Assembly (NCBI GenBank): GCA_905221605.1
Contig: CAJNDS010002132.1
Location: forward strand, 349,299-413,298
Reading direction: 5' to 3'
DNA length: 64,000 nt
Source of the DNA: Symbiodinium natans
Lineage: Eukaryota; Sar; Dinophyceae; Suessiales; Symbiodiniaceae
The position numbers and the translations under genes are program-made. Below the pieces are notes generated by a model. The model was given only the letters and a program-made list of their open reading frames with translations. It did no database searches and had not been told where the DNA came from. Shown here piece after piece: positions 9,970-23,665 of this stretch; within the stretch, counting starts at the first letter, position 1, and each line of letters begins with the position of its first letter.

Positions 9970-12900
9970 GGTCTAAGCAGAAATCTTGCAAGCTTCAAAT
10001 GACGCGAGTCTCGCCTCTTGCCGATGCTCCTGCACCCGCTCCTCCGGCAGTGCAGTCCTGGTGTGCGGTTGTCACGAATCATCCCCCCGATGCTTCATAC
10101 GGAGCATGCATGAAAACCATTGTGCACGCGATGTGTTTTTGGCCCGGTTGTTCAATCGAGGAGGCTTCAGTTCATCCGGCTCCCACCGCGTTCTGAAGTT
10201 CTTGCGGGACTACGTGGTTTGTAGGTAGTGCCATCGCTACTGTGACACAGTGAGAGCTCCAAACTGAAGTTACATTTGCCGCCCACGCTCCCTTGACACA
10301 GACCAAGTGAAAGTGCTTAAAGAGTGCAATCAGAGGCGCGCCTGCGATCCTTGCCTTCGTACGGGCTGAAGAGGTCTTCTCCCTGAAGCCGCAGCTCGCA
10401 TCCGTTGGACGAACATTCAAGACAAAAGCTGAAGCTTCAAACCAATTCTTCCGCACCATCGGGCATGCCACATGATTCGATGACATGCTGAAGACTCAAA
10501 AAAATGCTTAGACTTTCAAGACCATATGACTGCGAGCCTGGGCATGCCATGCAGTCGATACAAAAAAACTATAAAGAACTTCAGATTTCTCTCATTTTTT
10601 CGCAGTTCTCAGGCCCGGTCCCTGCCGTTTGTCTGAGTCGGCAACTTTTAACTGCCGAGAACTTGAGCTTTCATGTTTCGGCCCGCTTTCGGGGAAATGC
10701 GTGCCTGATAAACTAGAAGGATGGAGAAGCCTGCAGGGCAGACACCTGTAACATGCAGCACACCTTCTTCACTTCGGTCCTATGAGGTCCTATGGAAACA
10801 TCAAAACACACCAACCATGTCAGCATGTTGCTCTGCACCCGACCATGAGGTTCATCTATAGGACGCGCTGCAAGCAAGCTCTGCTGTTCCCCTGCGAATC
10901 CCAGCGAAGAAGGGCCCGGGCCGAACTGGAGCTTTCAAGCTCTGGTCGTCCCCATACTAGGTGGCGTGGAAGACCTCTCCGCACGAGCAACACACAGAAA
11001 GCCCCCAAGGGGTGGTGATATGGTAAAAATCACCATGGAATTCAACAAAACTCTCCCAAACCGCATCTCCTGCGCCGTGGGAGCTCGAAGAGCTTCGCCC
11101 TGTGCCAGCTCGGGCCTCTACATAGGGATCACTTCTGCTGACATTTGGGATGACCCTGGGAAAGATCCTGGGCCTTTCTCATTCACCACCCAGAGCTGGA
11201 CTGTCGAGAAGGGGCGTAGTCGGCGTAAGGGGGCTCTTAAAGCACGCCCCTAGAAATGCGTCCAACGGCCATGCAGTGCATGGGGCATCCCAGCTTGCGA
11301 AGCCGTCTGAACACACGAAAGATGAAGACCAGAAAATCTGTGCACTGCTAACGGGGTCTGCTCAAGTGCACAGCCCCAATATAAACTGCAAACAGTGACC
11401 CACATGGCTGCGTGTTTTACTCAATGATGGCAACTGAAAGCCCTTGTTCTTTGAGCAGCCAGGAGAGTATCAGGCAACTGTCGCCCAACCATCAACAAGA
11501 AGCCGCTGCAACAGCATGCAATCATGCGCATTTTGGGGTCCACACACACCAACACCAGTCCTCCCTCCGCTACTGTTACACTACGACACTACGTAATGCA
11601 AGCATGGCACGCAATTCGTTTCACCTTTAGGTGCTACAGTAGGATACGAAAATTTGAGCTCACTTCCCTCTACATCCAAAGTGCGAGTAAATTTCGAGAA
11701 CAAAAATGGTCCGCTGCGGGTTGGGGGGGCCCTGGGGCCGATCAAGCACTTCTTCATTCCTCTACACGTCAGAACTCCTGAGGTTCCCCGAACAATGATT
11801 CACGCGATGACAGCTTCGAGGACGGTGACCGCGGCCACGATATCGACCTGCCCCGCTGACTCCGCACGTTGCGACCCTCAGTGCCTTGGTGCTAACACAC
11901 TGCCGGTGAAAGGCAAAAGCAGCCCCAAATGCACTGGAACGGAGAGTGAACTTGGAAGCAGTGAAGAAACTGGTAGACTCGCTCTGGTAGGCACTCGCTG
12001 TTGTAGACATTGGAGAGTGACAGGAATATGTGGAGGGCTAGCGCAACCTTTCCAGTTCTATAGAGCATTCCGTGTCCATCTGTTTCTCTGCTTCCTTCCC
12101 ATCTAACCTGGCAGCCGCTGCTGTTTAAAACGGCCCACATGCTGGCTGTGAACGCCCTAAACCCTAAACCCTAAACCCTAACACAAAAGACCACACTGTT
12201 CCAAGGCCTGGCTGGCCGATTCCTCCCCGAGGTTGACTCAGGTTGACCCTTTTCAAATCGTCGCCTTCAACATTCTGAAACTTTTTCGGAAAAAGAGCCT
12301 CCTAAGTCCAGGCTCCCGAAAAGAGACAACCCTTATTGCGATTATATCATGGAGAAGCGCACGCGAAGTTCCACCAGTCAATTTCTGGGGCGAAGAATCG
12401 CCAGCCCCACGCTGCTTTGCGGCGAAGCTTGTTGAAACCTGCTCTGCAGCAATCCCAAGGCCTGCGGAGACGCTCCGACGGCCGGAGCCCGCTTCGAATG
12501 TCAAATCTCGTGATCATGTCGTGGCCTCTCGGCTAAAAGGCCGCTGGGGCCCCTTGTCCAGAAACCCTTTTGGCCCTCTGGATTTCGACTCCGGGCCTTC
12601 AGAATCCAAGGCCTCGGACTCGAAAACTGGGCACCTCTTCGGGACCCTTCCTTCTTACTGTGGGTGCCCCCGGGCCCTCTGGATTTCGACGCATGGGAAA
12701 TCATGTGAACACCCGTTTTAAGAATTCGTGTCAACTCGCCCCTTTTGAAATCATGCAAATTCATCCCTTTTGAAATCACATGGATCCCTTTTTCTAACCA
12801 TATAAACTCGTCTCTTTTAAAACTCATCCCTTTCCAGATCGCATCCCTTCAAGTTCATATTCACTCATCTCTTCTAAAGTCGGATAAGCCCTTGTCCAGG

Positions 12901-13200
12901 ATGGGGGCTCTCTTCAACCCCCTTTACGTGGCTTTCTTTGTGTTGGAATCCGTGACTTCGAGGGCCAGCCCTTGGAAGTCCGCCATCGCTTCACATTATG
13001 AGTATTATTATCACTAGTACCGGTGCTCACAATAAGTTAAAGGGAGTGCGAGAAGAAAACCAAAAGGAATTCCATTGCCAGAAGCTTTCCAATAGAAAAA
13101 GCGGTTATTAATGGTGCGACGGAGCTGGGATATCTAGAAACCAGGTACTGAGCGCCATCCTGAACTATCGTTGTAGGCACGTTGCGTTCACTCGGGGAAG
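9970..13200. other. Gene-poor stretch with degenerate repeats
   Basis: No supported gene. A short CCCTAAA array lies at 12153-12182. Minus-strand frames at 10172-10486 and 11762-12010 are open but unremarkable. From 12700 to 12890 a degenerate tandem repeat resembling AACTCATCCCTTTTGAAATC recurs about five times. Confidence 0.45.
12700..12890. repeat. Degenerate tandem repeat (ACTCATCCCTTTTGAAATC-like)
   Basis: Units of roughly 22-36 bp share a core of CATCCCTTTT or CGTCTCTTTT with drifting flanks. About five units are visible. Confidence 0.55.
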
Positions 13201-13219
13201 TGGCGACCCAGTTTCGAGA

Positions 13220-13860
13220 TGAGGAAACACTTCGCAATGCGCCAACCCATGCAATGTAAATCTACTGTAAGCAACCTCACGCGCAAACAGCACATGTGCA
13301 GCTTCCGTGGCTGTGCCAGGACTGACCGCCGCAACACGAAATATCCACGACAGCCGTGCTCTAGTGTTTACAAGTAGGCCGTCGTGCACTTGCAAAAATG
13401 CACTCCTGTTTAATGTGTCATGATAATGTTTCTCTCCATGCTCTTCGAGCACATCGCTTCCTCGGCGAACTTCCGACTGTGCTGAACATTCCAAAGGAAG
13501 TTCTGCTGCTAAAGCAACCCCCGTGTTTACAGGATCGGCTGAGGGTCGGTGATGCGACCATGCATGGGCACCATTTTCCAAGGCACGGATCCAGTGCAAT
13601 ATCGGCCATGTCTTAAGGCCGCATTGAAGTTTATACAGCGTTTATGAACGCGCCGACAGTATCTGGTACGTCGCCGATTGCATGGCTTTCGTCTGTCAGG
13701 TGGCATGGCCGTGGATGAAGGCGTCCTCGAAAGGAAACCGCTCCATTGGGGTCATCAAACACTTTCAACCGCTTTAAGCCACTGACTCTGCAATTCCTAC
13801 AATACTCAAAACTCCATACTCCCCAAATCCTTGAATTACCCATGGATCTTATATAAGGAA
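13220..13860. repeat. 3' flank of copy A, duplicated
   Basis: The stretch 13465-13775 aligns with 20725-21003 (for example CAAGGCACGGATCC and GGCATGGCCGTGGATG), so the duplicated unit extends about 600 bp beyond the stop codon. Divergence is higher than in the exons. Confidence 0.7.
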
Positions 13861-13903
13861 CCTCAAGAAAATCCCGTTGGAGTTCTGGGGGTCTCGTCGC
13901 GGC

Positions 13904-16900
13904 CTAAATGAACTTGACCTTCTTCACCGACAGCTCCACGGACTTGCTCTCCTTGAGTTTGGCCTTGGCCTCCTGCAGATGGAGAAGATGGGAGAACGAA
14001 CCATGCGAGCAAACCGCGTGCGAAAAAATGCGAACAATTTCGAGCAACATGTATGTACAACTTCCACGAAAAACATTCACCTTCTCGATTTCATGGGCCT
14101 TTTCCGGGTGGGATCGTGGAATTCAATTACGTCGTTGTACGTCTGCTACGTACTTGCTTCTCCTTTTTGGCCAGCTGTTTTTAACTGGCCTGGTGAAGCC
14201 GCAGTGCAAGGGCTTCAGGGCCATCTGCGCAGGCGGAGCAGTAAGCACAAACATGAGAGCATCTCAGGCCACCGTCGAAAACGCAGTCCAAGATGACAGG
14301 AGCATGCAGCGGCCTGGCCGCAGCATCTGCACGCCGGCTGCAAGGAAAGGCAACACGAGCGCCAACCGGGCAAGGAGCCGCCCAGGAATCTCAGGAGTCT
14401 CTAGCCAAAAGCCCAAAGCGGCCATCGACAAGCCTTGGGCTCTGCAGTAGATTCATGAAACTTATCGGTTGGGAGGTTCCCCCTTTCACTAACAGTCCTT
14501 AATGGGGATTATAATAGGAGCACTATCATCCTGTACCATACATACTCCCTCATGTTTTTTTTCCCAAATTTGACTTCTTGGAACCGGATTTTAGGCTTGA
14601 GAGGTTGCACTGTGCATCTGGAGCCTCCGCTTGGTGCGGCCACGAAGCAAATGAAGCATCCACTTTGAAGATCATTCACCTGCACATTGACACATATGCA
14701 TTGCTTGCGCCTAAGGCTGTTCATGCCCATCACAAGCGGCACTAGTGAGCCAAGGAGGCAGAACCGCAGCTGCCCATTTGGTCTCAAATGTCACCATGAA
14801 AACCGTTTATCCTAGAGGACCAGCGGCATAACAACTTCCGGTCACTAGTGCCCGCTGGTGCTCCCATTCACTTAGGCCTGGCGCTGCTTGTACGGCTTCT
14901 GGGCACCCAAGAGAATTGCCATGCCGACCGTGATGAAGAGCGTCAGCAACGCAGAGTTCACCGAAACCTCGTCTGAAGCAAAAGTAGCAACGGTTGACCG
15001 ATTTTCAGGCTCCGCAACTAAAGCTGCTAGATCCAGCGAGGACACAGTGGTGACCAAAGCAACAGCAACCACTTTCAGCGACGCTTCCACCCACACATCG
15101 TCGCACGCAGCCTGCAGTAAAAATGGAGCGCTAAGCATGTGCAAAGGACATACGGAGCTAGGCAGCAGCCAGGCTAAGTGTCTTGTCAGGCAATATGGTC
15201 AGTTCACAGCAGTACAATCCCTTTTGGGGAGCCGAGGCAGGGACGGACTACAACATACGTACTGGGTAGGAGCTGACTGCATGTTTCTGGGAGCCAATAC
15301 GGAACTCTAGGCCTATTGAAACAACCTTGCGGTCAGGGAGCGTACTTGAAGAAAATCGTCTTGGCGCCAGCCAGAATCCCTTAGACCCATGGCATGGGCA
15401 TGACTTTACTCAACCACCGTTCAGCGGGCCCAGCTGACACGATCTAGTTGGCTGCGATCCTGGTCGAAGATAGACTTCCAGTGCAAGCTAGAACCACGTA
15501 GCTACAAGCCCACCTTCCACATGAAATCATCCTAGAATCGGTCATCTTCTGCTTTCTTCTCGATCACCTCATGCTCCGCCAGCATCCTGACGGCAAGTGG
15601 CCAAGAGATCTGCGGAGACGCCCCAAGTTTTACCCAAAGCGACTTGGGCGGGCCGACATGCTTGAACGTGCCAAGGCAGCTTCTTGCAAGATGTTACTAA
15701 ACCTCGAATGTCAGACTCCATGAACAACGCGCAGCCTGGTGATGCTCTGGCACCGCCTAATGTCGATGTCCGTCTTGTGCTCTTTTGAAGCGATGCTCGA
15801 AAACATGGTCGAAAAGATGCTCGTCGCCTGACAATGATGCATGCCAGTTACGTTGCCGCGCAGCACACTTTCTCAACATCAGCAACCTACTCACGTTGCA
15901 TGCCCGCTGCCTAGACCACTCGTGCAGCCCAGCTTAGCAGCCACCTAATTCCAAGCCGGGCAGCATCAATTTCGGTGAACTTATCGTTCTCATCACCGTC
16001 CTTCTGCTCCAAAGTCCTGTAATGAAGCTAGCTGGCAGTCCGGCTTGCACTTCTTCTTGCGCTCAGCATTCTTCCGACACACAATGCATCATCCCCTGAA
16101 GCCCGCTATCATCGTTTGCCAGCGAAAAAGGATGCAGACTATCCTGCAAGCCAAGCGGCATAGAATCGGGCTTTCGTTCAATAGTCACCTCGCCACGGAA
16201 GAAAACGGCAGCGTAGGCGATGGCTGCTGCCAGGAGGTTGGCAGAAACTATCTCCTGGCTCTCTGGCCATGGAAGGGCTTTCTACCGGCAAGCACGTCAA
16301 ACAGCCTGGCTAGATACTGCATCTGCGAACATCTCTGGGGGAGACACGTTGCACGCTCATTTGGCTCTGACTCTGCGCAAACTTGCAAAACAACGCTTGT
16401 GTCGCAGATTCTCCTAGCTGTCCTAACTACAACTCGTGCAGCGAAGGAAGCCTCATCTGGATTGCCACCGTCAACAGGCTCGCTTTTTTGCCGGGCAGCT
16501 TCCACTGGATCCTCCGCCAGCGGGCGAGCAACTCTAAACCCGCATAGGACATATGGGTGCTCGGCTTCCTGCCGAGAAGCGTCTGGAACAAGCAGACCCG
16601 GATCCGGTCTCCTTCCCCCTAACCCAACCTTCCCCCCCCGCCCTGTGGGACCCCCCCCCCCCCCCTCCTCGCTTGGAGGAGCCCCCCTTTTTTCTCAGGG
16701 GCCCTGCCAGAAATCCTGCCGGCCCGGCTGCCGAGGTGGCGCGCGCAAGCGTTTACAATTAATGGAAAGTACCCAAAACGAACACCCCTCTCGTTTCCTG
16801 ATGCCCTTTAGCGGCACGCGCCCCCTCCCCCCCGCCAGAAGGCAGATGTTACGGTGGATTGCGCATGAAATCCCTCGATTCTATAGAAGTGAGACTTACA

Positions 16901-19065
16901 CCGCATCATGCTGAAGCACTGGGCCATGCCAGGAAGGATGGATGCTCGCGAAATCTCACGAAATCTCACGCAACCTCGAAACAATCTTAAATTCATGCGT
17001 GCCGTAGACGTAGAGAGCTGGAAAGTCCTGGTGTTTCGCCTGGAGCTCTGCCGCCGTCGAGGAATCCTAGCAAGGCAACTTTGTTTCAGCTATAACATCC
17101 GTGGGTCCGTGACATGCTATCCTGTGTACCAGTTGGCAAATGCTCCTGCTGCCAACTGTATGGGAAGGGGGCCGCATCTGGATTGTCACCGTCGCCAGGT
17201 CCGTCGTCTTGCTGGGCCACCTCTGGTTTGTCCTCTCCAGCAAAGAAATAGCAAGGCTATGACACAAGGGCAGCTCTCATCCAGGAAAATGCCTCCTACC
17301 TTACACATAAGCCTGACGGGAAACTTCCTGCGGGACATCAGATGCTGATCGTACTGGACAGGTGGCCGTATGTGTTCTATTCCGCGTAAAGAAAAAGGTC
17401 TTCGGTTTCATGCCGGTGCAAGCAGATATGCCGTCCCTGAGTTCGCATCCCAAGGCATAATCGTTCATGGCATTTCTCAGCATGCTTGTTGCAAGGTACT
17501 TTCTACTAGACTTACATTTATCTGATAATATTGTTGATTTGAAAGGTCTCCGAGGGTTATTGCATACACAACAATCAGGATCTGTGAGTGATGATGTGGG
17601 CAAACGGTAAACGGGGAAATCGCCGGACTGACTTTCCGGAGCCCTCCTGCCTCGGCCGTCTCGGCATCATCTTCCAGCGGCTCAATAAGCTTTGCCTGCG
17701 CAATGACCTGCTTTCCCTGGTTTGCTTTAGTCCACCAGCATACGCAGCGTCGGTTGATGGCTAGCTCCAGATTCTGCTTTGCAATGAGGTACACGAGGAA
17801 GCTGGGAATCATAATACCATATGCAAAGGCAGAGCCATACCCGACGTAAAGTGCCTGACGGAACTTCTTTCGCAGCTTCCGCACGGTTCAAACACTGCTA
17901 CTTGATCCCTGAGGCCCCTGCCCAGGCAGATTCCATGTCTTGGTCCTTACACCTCCAGCATGAGGCTCCAGGTACGAACATATCATTGGCACCGGCTACT
18001 GTTGGCGCCTCAGGTGAGGCAACGCGACGCGGAACGAGTGCTCGTTCAGTGGCTCGTCACCTTTCAGCATCGGCTTCTCGAGAACATACTGGCGCCAATG
18101 AGCCCATATGAGCCCATACTCTTTTCTTTGACAAATTTCTAAAGTTGAAAGATGTTTGAATCTTTGAAGCATCTTCCGAGTATGTTCAATACCCCGGCCT
18201 GCATCAACCTTCTGGCAGCGCAGGAGCTTCTCGCAGCTCGCGGCGCCACCAACAAAGAAAAGTAGCAACACCTTCAATGCCCAATCCACGCCGCGGCCTT
18301 GCAAGCAGCGCGGAAATGACACCCTGTCTTGCTTTGCAACTGCCTCAGAGCTAACCATATGACATGGCCAGCAGAACTGCTGCACAGTATGTTGGTGCCA
18401 ACTGGAGTGGTGCATTCTAGCACTGCCAAAATCCTTTCTTGCCCCACGATTTTGGGAAGGTCCTTGAAGCCTCTAATCCTAGAAAGACAATGGCACGCCA
18501 GCAACCACCGCCCAGCATTTGCCTCTGCTCTCCCAGCACACAGCTCGGCTCCAGTGCGCGATTTCGACAAGAAGACAAAGCATCAGCAGCAACAGCGGCA
18601 AGGTAGGCGAGGCAAAAGCACTGATGCTCCAGGCCTTCCTCGCGCAAAGTGTTCTCTCGGGAGTCTTTTTTGCATGTCTTCGAAATCTGATTTCCCTGCG
18701 ATCTTCTTGTAACACTTATAAGCATGACCTGCACAAAACATCGCGCAAAGGGAGACCCTGTCCTGCCGAAGGAACACTCGAGGCTCAGTGCATCACGAAC
18801 ACTAGCCGTCACTAGCCGCTGTCAGCTGCAACCAGCGGGAAAACTCCTTCATATGCGCAACACCGGCAAGATAAACAACAAGAAGTCCTGCAAGCTCCAA
18901 GGAGCCAGTGAAAAAACGGTTGTGCTTGTGATGGGCACAGACTGTAATAATACGCTGCCTTACCTTGTGGTGCGCATCAGCACAATGGCGATTAAGCATC
19001 GGTGTCTCGCGACGGTACTGTTGATAAGCATAGTCGTAAGGCAGAAGCAGTTGATCCGCGTGCAA
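13904..19065 (-). CDS. Copy A: 5'-truncated, decayed multi-pass membrane protein gene
   Basis: Minus-strand exons recur here and, in the same order, in copy B. Approximate blocks are 18815-18725, 18650-18480 (hydrophobic LLLLMLCLLVEIAHW), 18310-18180, 18110-17990, 17885-17630 (ALYVGYGSAFAYG then a membrane segment), 16270-16160, 15832-15731 (SKEHKTDIDIRRCQ), 15400-15320, 15115-14880 (membrane segment ending GAQKPYKQRQA), 14690-14570, 14455-14290 and 13980-13904. The last ends LSVKKVKFI and TAG at 13906-13904. Protein frames, not just DNA, are conserved between copies, which supports coding. Block 15400-15320 has in-frame TAA (15383-15381) and TGA (15335-15333) where copy B is open. There is no LRR part between this gene and copy B. 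It is probably a pseudogene, or expressed from alternative exons. Membrane topology is inferred; no named family assigned. Confidence 0.6.
14880..15115 (-). CDS. Copy A membrane exon ending GAQKPYKQRQA
   Basis: Starts after GCAG as AACDDVWVEASLKVVAVALV, passes a Ser/Thr/Glu linker and enters a second helix (ALLTLFITVGMAILLG). Two membrane segments with a short loop; the basic KPYKQR end suggests a cytosolic side. Open here, but broken by TAA in copy B (22262-22260). Confidence 0.65.
17630..17885 (-). CDS. Copy A membrane exon (best preserved exon)
   Basis: Encodes a hydrophobic helix (IMIPSFLVYLIA) followed by KQNLELAINRRCVCWW and a Lys-rich tail with Glu/Asp clusters. About 70 residues match the exon at 24400-24660 of copy B with conservative changes only. 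This is the pattern expected of coding sequence under constraint after duplication. Confidence 0.7.
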
Positions 19066-19129
19066 AGCGATAGCACAAGCTCAACTCAATGTCCGCCAAG
19101 TTAATCAGGAAGGTGCAAGACCAAACCTC

Positions 19130-20670
19130 AAAACCTGCGCATGAGCTGAGAGAGCACCGCATTCCTAAAGTTGTGGCACACCGTTGTACTTCAGCTGAGG
19201 TGCCCAGATGAATGGATATCTCTTACACCACCTGCATCACGGGAAATGGCGGCGAAGGCGGATGAGGGTGAAGTGCAACCATGCCCCGAAAGCTTGCACA
19301 ATTCCAACAAGCCTTCGCCTGGCCCTACAAGTGGCCCCACATGGATGTCAAGTTCCGGTAGAGTGTTGTGCTGGAGACGCTACCACACTAGGACACCCAG
19401 AAGTAAGAGTTCGTGCATGATCCTGTCAACTTTCGGCGCCTTGTTTCTCATTGGCTTTTAATTGGGGTCGTGAACAGGACGTACATGTCACTCCGCTGTG
19501 CATAGAATGAATTATAAAGGACAGTCTGGGGGTGCCCATATCTGCAGAATGCTGGCGGGGAGTGGCTCAAGTAGACTCAAGTGGACGGGACTCCCATCTT
19601 TCCGGCTAATTGAAGCTTTGCTTCAGAGGTTGCGATTCTGCTGAATTCTGGCTTGCTTTGCTTCATAACAAGCAAGTACAGTGAATAAAAGCAATCGAAA
19701 GAGGCCACTGAGATTGCAGGGATATCTTGGCCTTCCGGTGTCCACTGCGCAGGGCGAGCGGCACCAGCGAGCGAAACTAACAAGGCCGCGTACCTGAGGC
19801 AACATGGGCAACCGAATACACTCGCGCACCAGCCACAAAGCCAGCAGAATCCAGACTCTTTCGACATGAACTTGAGACAAGAAGCATGAAGCGCGCCATC
19901 ATGAACTGCTTGACTTTTGTCAAACCACGCGTGCCGAACGTGAGCAGATGCTTTTTTCTGAGCCAGAACAGCAACAGCTACAACAATTGACGTTGGGAGA
20001 ACAGCTTCAGTAGTAATGGTGTAAGCGCAGCAGATGCCTGAAATCAATAGAGTCGAATTAATGGGGCCCGTAACTGTAGGGTAGATGATAAATGTTTCAA
20101 GAGTGGGTTTGGGCAAGTCCTTAAACAACTTAATCGTACCGCTCCCCCAAAAAAGTGAAAACGTGCATGTGCTCATGTGCTCCTCTGTGCTATCAGTCCA
20201 CCACCCAATCGCCCACTCACTGCACCCCTAGAACGAACTCCCCAGAGCCTCGACCTCCACCACAACCCTCACCCCGCTGCCCACTGCACCAACCATACCC
20301 GCAACGACACCTACCTGCCACAACACCCCGCCAAAACCCCACTCACTACCCCCCCACCACACCCCAACCACTCCAAAATGAGTCTGGACCCCACATCCCT
20401 GTCGCACGCTTATGCCCAAACCAGGCTCTCACTTCAACATCGCGTCACAGTTCCACGCCACACCATACTAAACGACCACCATGCTCACAAAGAGCACGCC
20501 CCGTTCCAAGAGCCCAGAAGCGACGGCAGCTCTGCACTGGCAAGCTCAATAAAAGTGTTCTCCCGCTCCCTGTCAGTTTGTCGTTGGAATGGACCAGCAA
20601 GGGTAAACTGAACGCCCACTGGCCGTGGGCCCTGTTCGTATCCTTTGGGTTCAGAGTCCCCCACCCACCT
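19130..20670. other. Spacer between copies A and B; possible exon 19577-20176 (-)
   Basis: A 199-codon minus-strand frame spans 20176-19577 and has a hydrophobic stretch (CCLRYAALLVSLAGAA) around its middle. It has no counterpart in copy B and no recognised domain, so it could be a lost 5' exon of copy A or chance. The Pro-rich plus-strand frame at 20155-21027 overlaps duplicated 3' flank and is rejected. Confidence 0.3.
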
Positions 20671-21102
20671 TACTCTCTCGCACTGTGTTGCAAGTTGCTT
20701 TTCAACAACATATATTCTTCGGAGAACTTCCTGCTGTGCTGCTCCACCTGTGTTTGGCGAAGGATCTCGGTGATGCAACCACGTATGGGCACCAACTTTT
20801 CCAAGGCACGGATCCGGTACAGCACCAACCATGTCTTAAAGCCGCATGCACTTTGTATGTGTCATAAGTTTATAGACACACTGCCAGTATCTGGCCATGT
20901 CATGATTTTCGTCTGGCAGGCGGCATGGCCGTGGATGGAGGCGTCCTCGCAAAGGAAACTGCCCCATCGGGTTCATCAGTTCATCAAACACTCTCAACAC
21001 TTTAAATGTAAACCGCGGACTCTATAAGTCCTACAAGGACACCCTAGAGACCTCAAGGAACCTTTAAAGATCCTGTTGGAGTTCTGGGGGCCTCGGCGCG
21101 GC

Positions 21103-23621
21103 CTAAATGAACTTGACCTTCTTCACCGACAGCTCCACGGACTTGCTCTCCTTAAGTTTGGCCTTGGCCTCCTGCGGGGGGAAAAACGAAAGCGCACGGA
21201 GAAACAACAAACATATGATATGAGAGCGAACGAACCCGCAATCCAACGCGAGAATGAGATGGAAAAGATTGGAGTGCGAACAAACGCGAAGGGCGCACAT
21301 GCTTCCGACCCACTACGAATTCTACGGACAAGCATGCGAACAAGTGCTTCTAACTAACCCTCCCCCCCTCCCGCCCTTCTTCATCCACACTTTCATACTG
21401 ACCTTAGAACTGCGAACCGGTTGGTGCTTCCTGGCCTGGTGCAGGCGCAGCGCAAGGGCTTCGGGGCCATCTGCGCAGGGGGACCACGGAATGTGGCAGC
21501 AAGAGTAAGCAGAGAGAAAATGGAGGCCCGACGCCCAACGCAGCCTAAGGTGGCAGGGGCGCGGCTAAAAGCAGTGCTGAGATGCGCTGGCCTGGTCGCA
21601 GCATCTGCATGCCGGCGACGAGGAAAGGCACCGCGAGCGCGGACCGGGCAAGGAGCCGCCAAGGGCCCTGGCCCTTGCCATGCCAAAAGCCCAAAGCGGC
21701 CACCGACAAGCCTTACGGGTTTAGGATGAATATTTTTGGATCGAATTTGCGGCTTGAGAGGGCTGCTCTCGGTGGGAGTGCGGCCACGCAGCAGATGAAG
21801 CATCCACTTTGAAGATCATTCACCTGCAGATTGCAAGGTGCCAAGGTGCGCAGCGAACACTCACTTGGACGTGCTAGTCACTCCCCTCTGAGGATCCTCT
21901 TCAGCCATTCTAAGCTCCCTCCCGCAAGGAGCCATTAAGCCTCCTCGGCTTTTCAGCCCTGCACGCGCACGTCTGCACGAGCAGGCCAAGGATGCAGAAT
22001 CGCAAAACATTTCTGAATCGGAAGTTTGCGCAAGAAGCTCAAACGAGACTTACAAGCCTCAAATTAAAGGGCTGTTCTTAGAGGATAGGAGGAGCTGTCC
22101 CTAATTACCATAGTGACCGCTGGTGTTCCTATTGCTGCAGGCCTGGCGCTGCTTATACGGCTTCTGGGCACCCAAGAGGACGGCCATGCCGATCGTGACG
22201 AAGAGTGTCAGCAACGCTGATTTCACGGAAACCTCGTCACCGACACTCATACTCAGCAATTAAGCGGCTGGATGCAGCCAGGGCACAGTGGTGACCAAAG
22301 CAACGGCAACCACTTTCAGCGACGCTTCCACCCACACATCGTCGCAGGCAGCCTGCACTCCCTTGCTACATACTGCGACGTCTGGAAAAATAAGTTTGAC
22401 CCAACACGGGGTTCCAGCATAGTTTAGTTCGTTGCAAGGGATCTCAAATTTAAGCTAAGGAATGGACGGGGGCTACCTTGACAGTTCAAGCAAGTTCAAG
22501 CCTTTCCAAACAACCTTGCAGCCAGCGAGCATACTTGAACAGAATCGTTTTTGCACCCGCCAGAACACCTCGGATGCATGACACGGGCATGACTTCACAC
22601 AAGCACCTTTGAACCAGCGTGGAGCCCAGATCACATAGATTGCCGTATACGTAGTATAGTTGGCAGTGGCTGTGGCCCCATAAGAGGCTTCCAACGAGTG
22701 GTTGCAAGCCCGAACCTTCAACCGAAATACCCTAAATTATTCTTAGGGTCGGTCATCGTGCGCTTTCCTTTCGATCATCTCATGCTCTGCCAGCATCCTG
22801 GCAACCAAGAGCCAAAAAGATCGCCGCTGCAAAGGTACGCCCGTTTGTGTACCCCGAAGCGACTTTGGAGGACCGACATGTGTGTCAAGTGATGCAACAG
22901 TCTTTTGCAAACTTGGGCGGCGCGCAAGACTTGCCAACATGTCCTTGAACACTTCAGCAGTCAGCTCTTGCCGTGACTCATGTCTTGCTTAGTTAGCTTC
23001 TGTTAAACATGGAGAAGTCACTCAAAGTCGAGAAATACTCGCTCAAACTGTATTGTTCAAACTAGCACTTCTTCAGCACCTGCCCCCTTGCGACGACAGA
23101 TGCCTGCCTGTCTGCAGGCCACTCCTAGAAACAACAGAATGAACGCCAATGAAGTCTTGATTAGCAATGCACTGCAGGCAGCAGAACCTAGGCTGGGGAA
23201 GAACGTGAAGCTCCCAAAGCTGACTCAGCACATGCGTGAGGCGATTGGCAGGCGGGGTAGCAAGCAGAACACTGCGAAAGGGGCTGCCGCCATCAAGGGT
23301 GTGCATCCAGCCTGGTGATGCTCTGGCATCGCCGTATGTCAATGTCCGTCTTGTGCTCTTTCGAATAGAGTGTCGAAAACATGGTCGAAAAACCATTCGT
23401 CGCCTGTGACAGTAGGGAATGGGAAGGGCTGCCTGTCCAGTGGCCTAGACTCTAGACAACGCGCACCACATTTCACGTTGCCCCACGTTCATACCATGGG
23501 CTGTGCACATGATACAACAAAACTTCACAGCCCAGCAGTGGCAGGCGGCATCAAATTCCAAGAAATCGTCGTTCTCATCATGGCTGCCCGTCTGCTCCAA
23601 AGTCCTGCAAGGGCTCTGTTC

Positions 23622-23665
<44 letters not shown>

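Noticed and set aside
16045-16914. 289-codon plus-strand frame
   Set aside because: It runs antisense to a copy A exon block (16270-16160) that is conserved with copy B, and it includes a C-tract translated as poly-Pro.
20155-21027. 290-codon plus-strand frame
   Set aside because: Its second half overlaps the duplicated 3' flank of copy B, and the first half is Pro/Thr/His-rich low-complexity translation. The matching region of copy A does not keep this frame.
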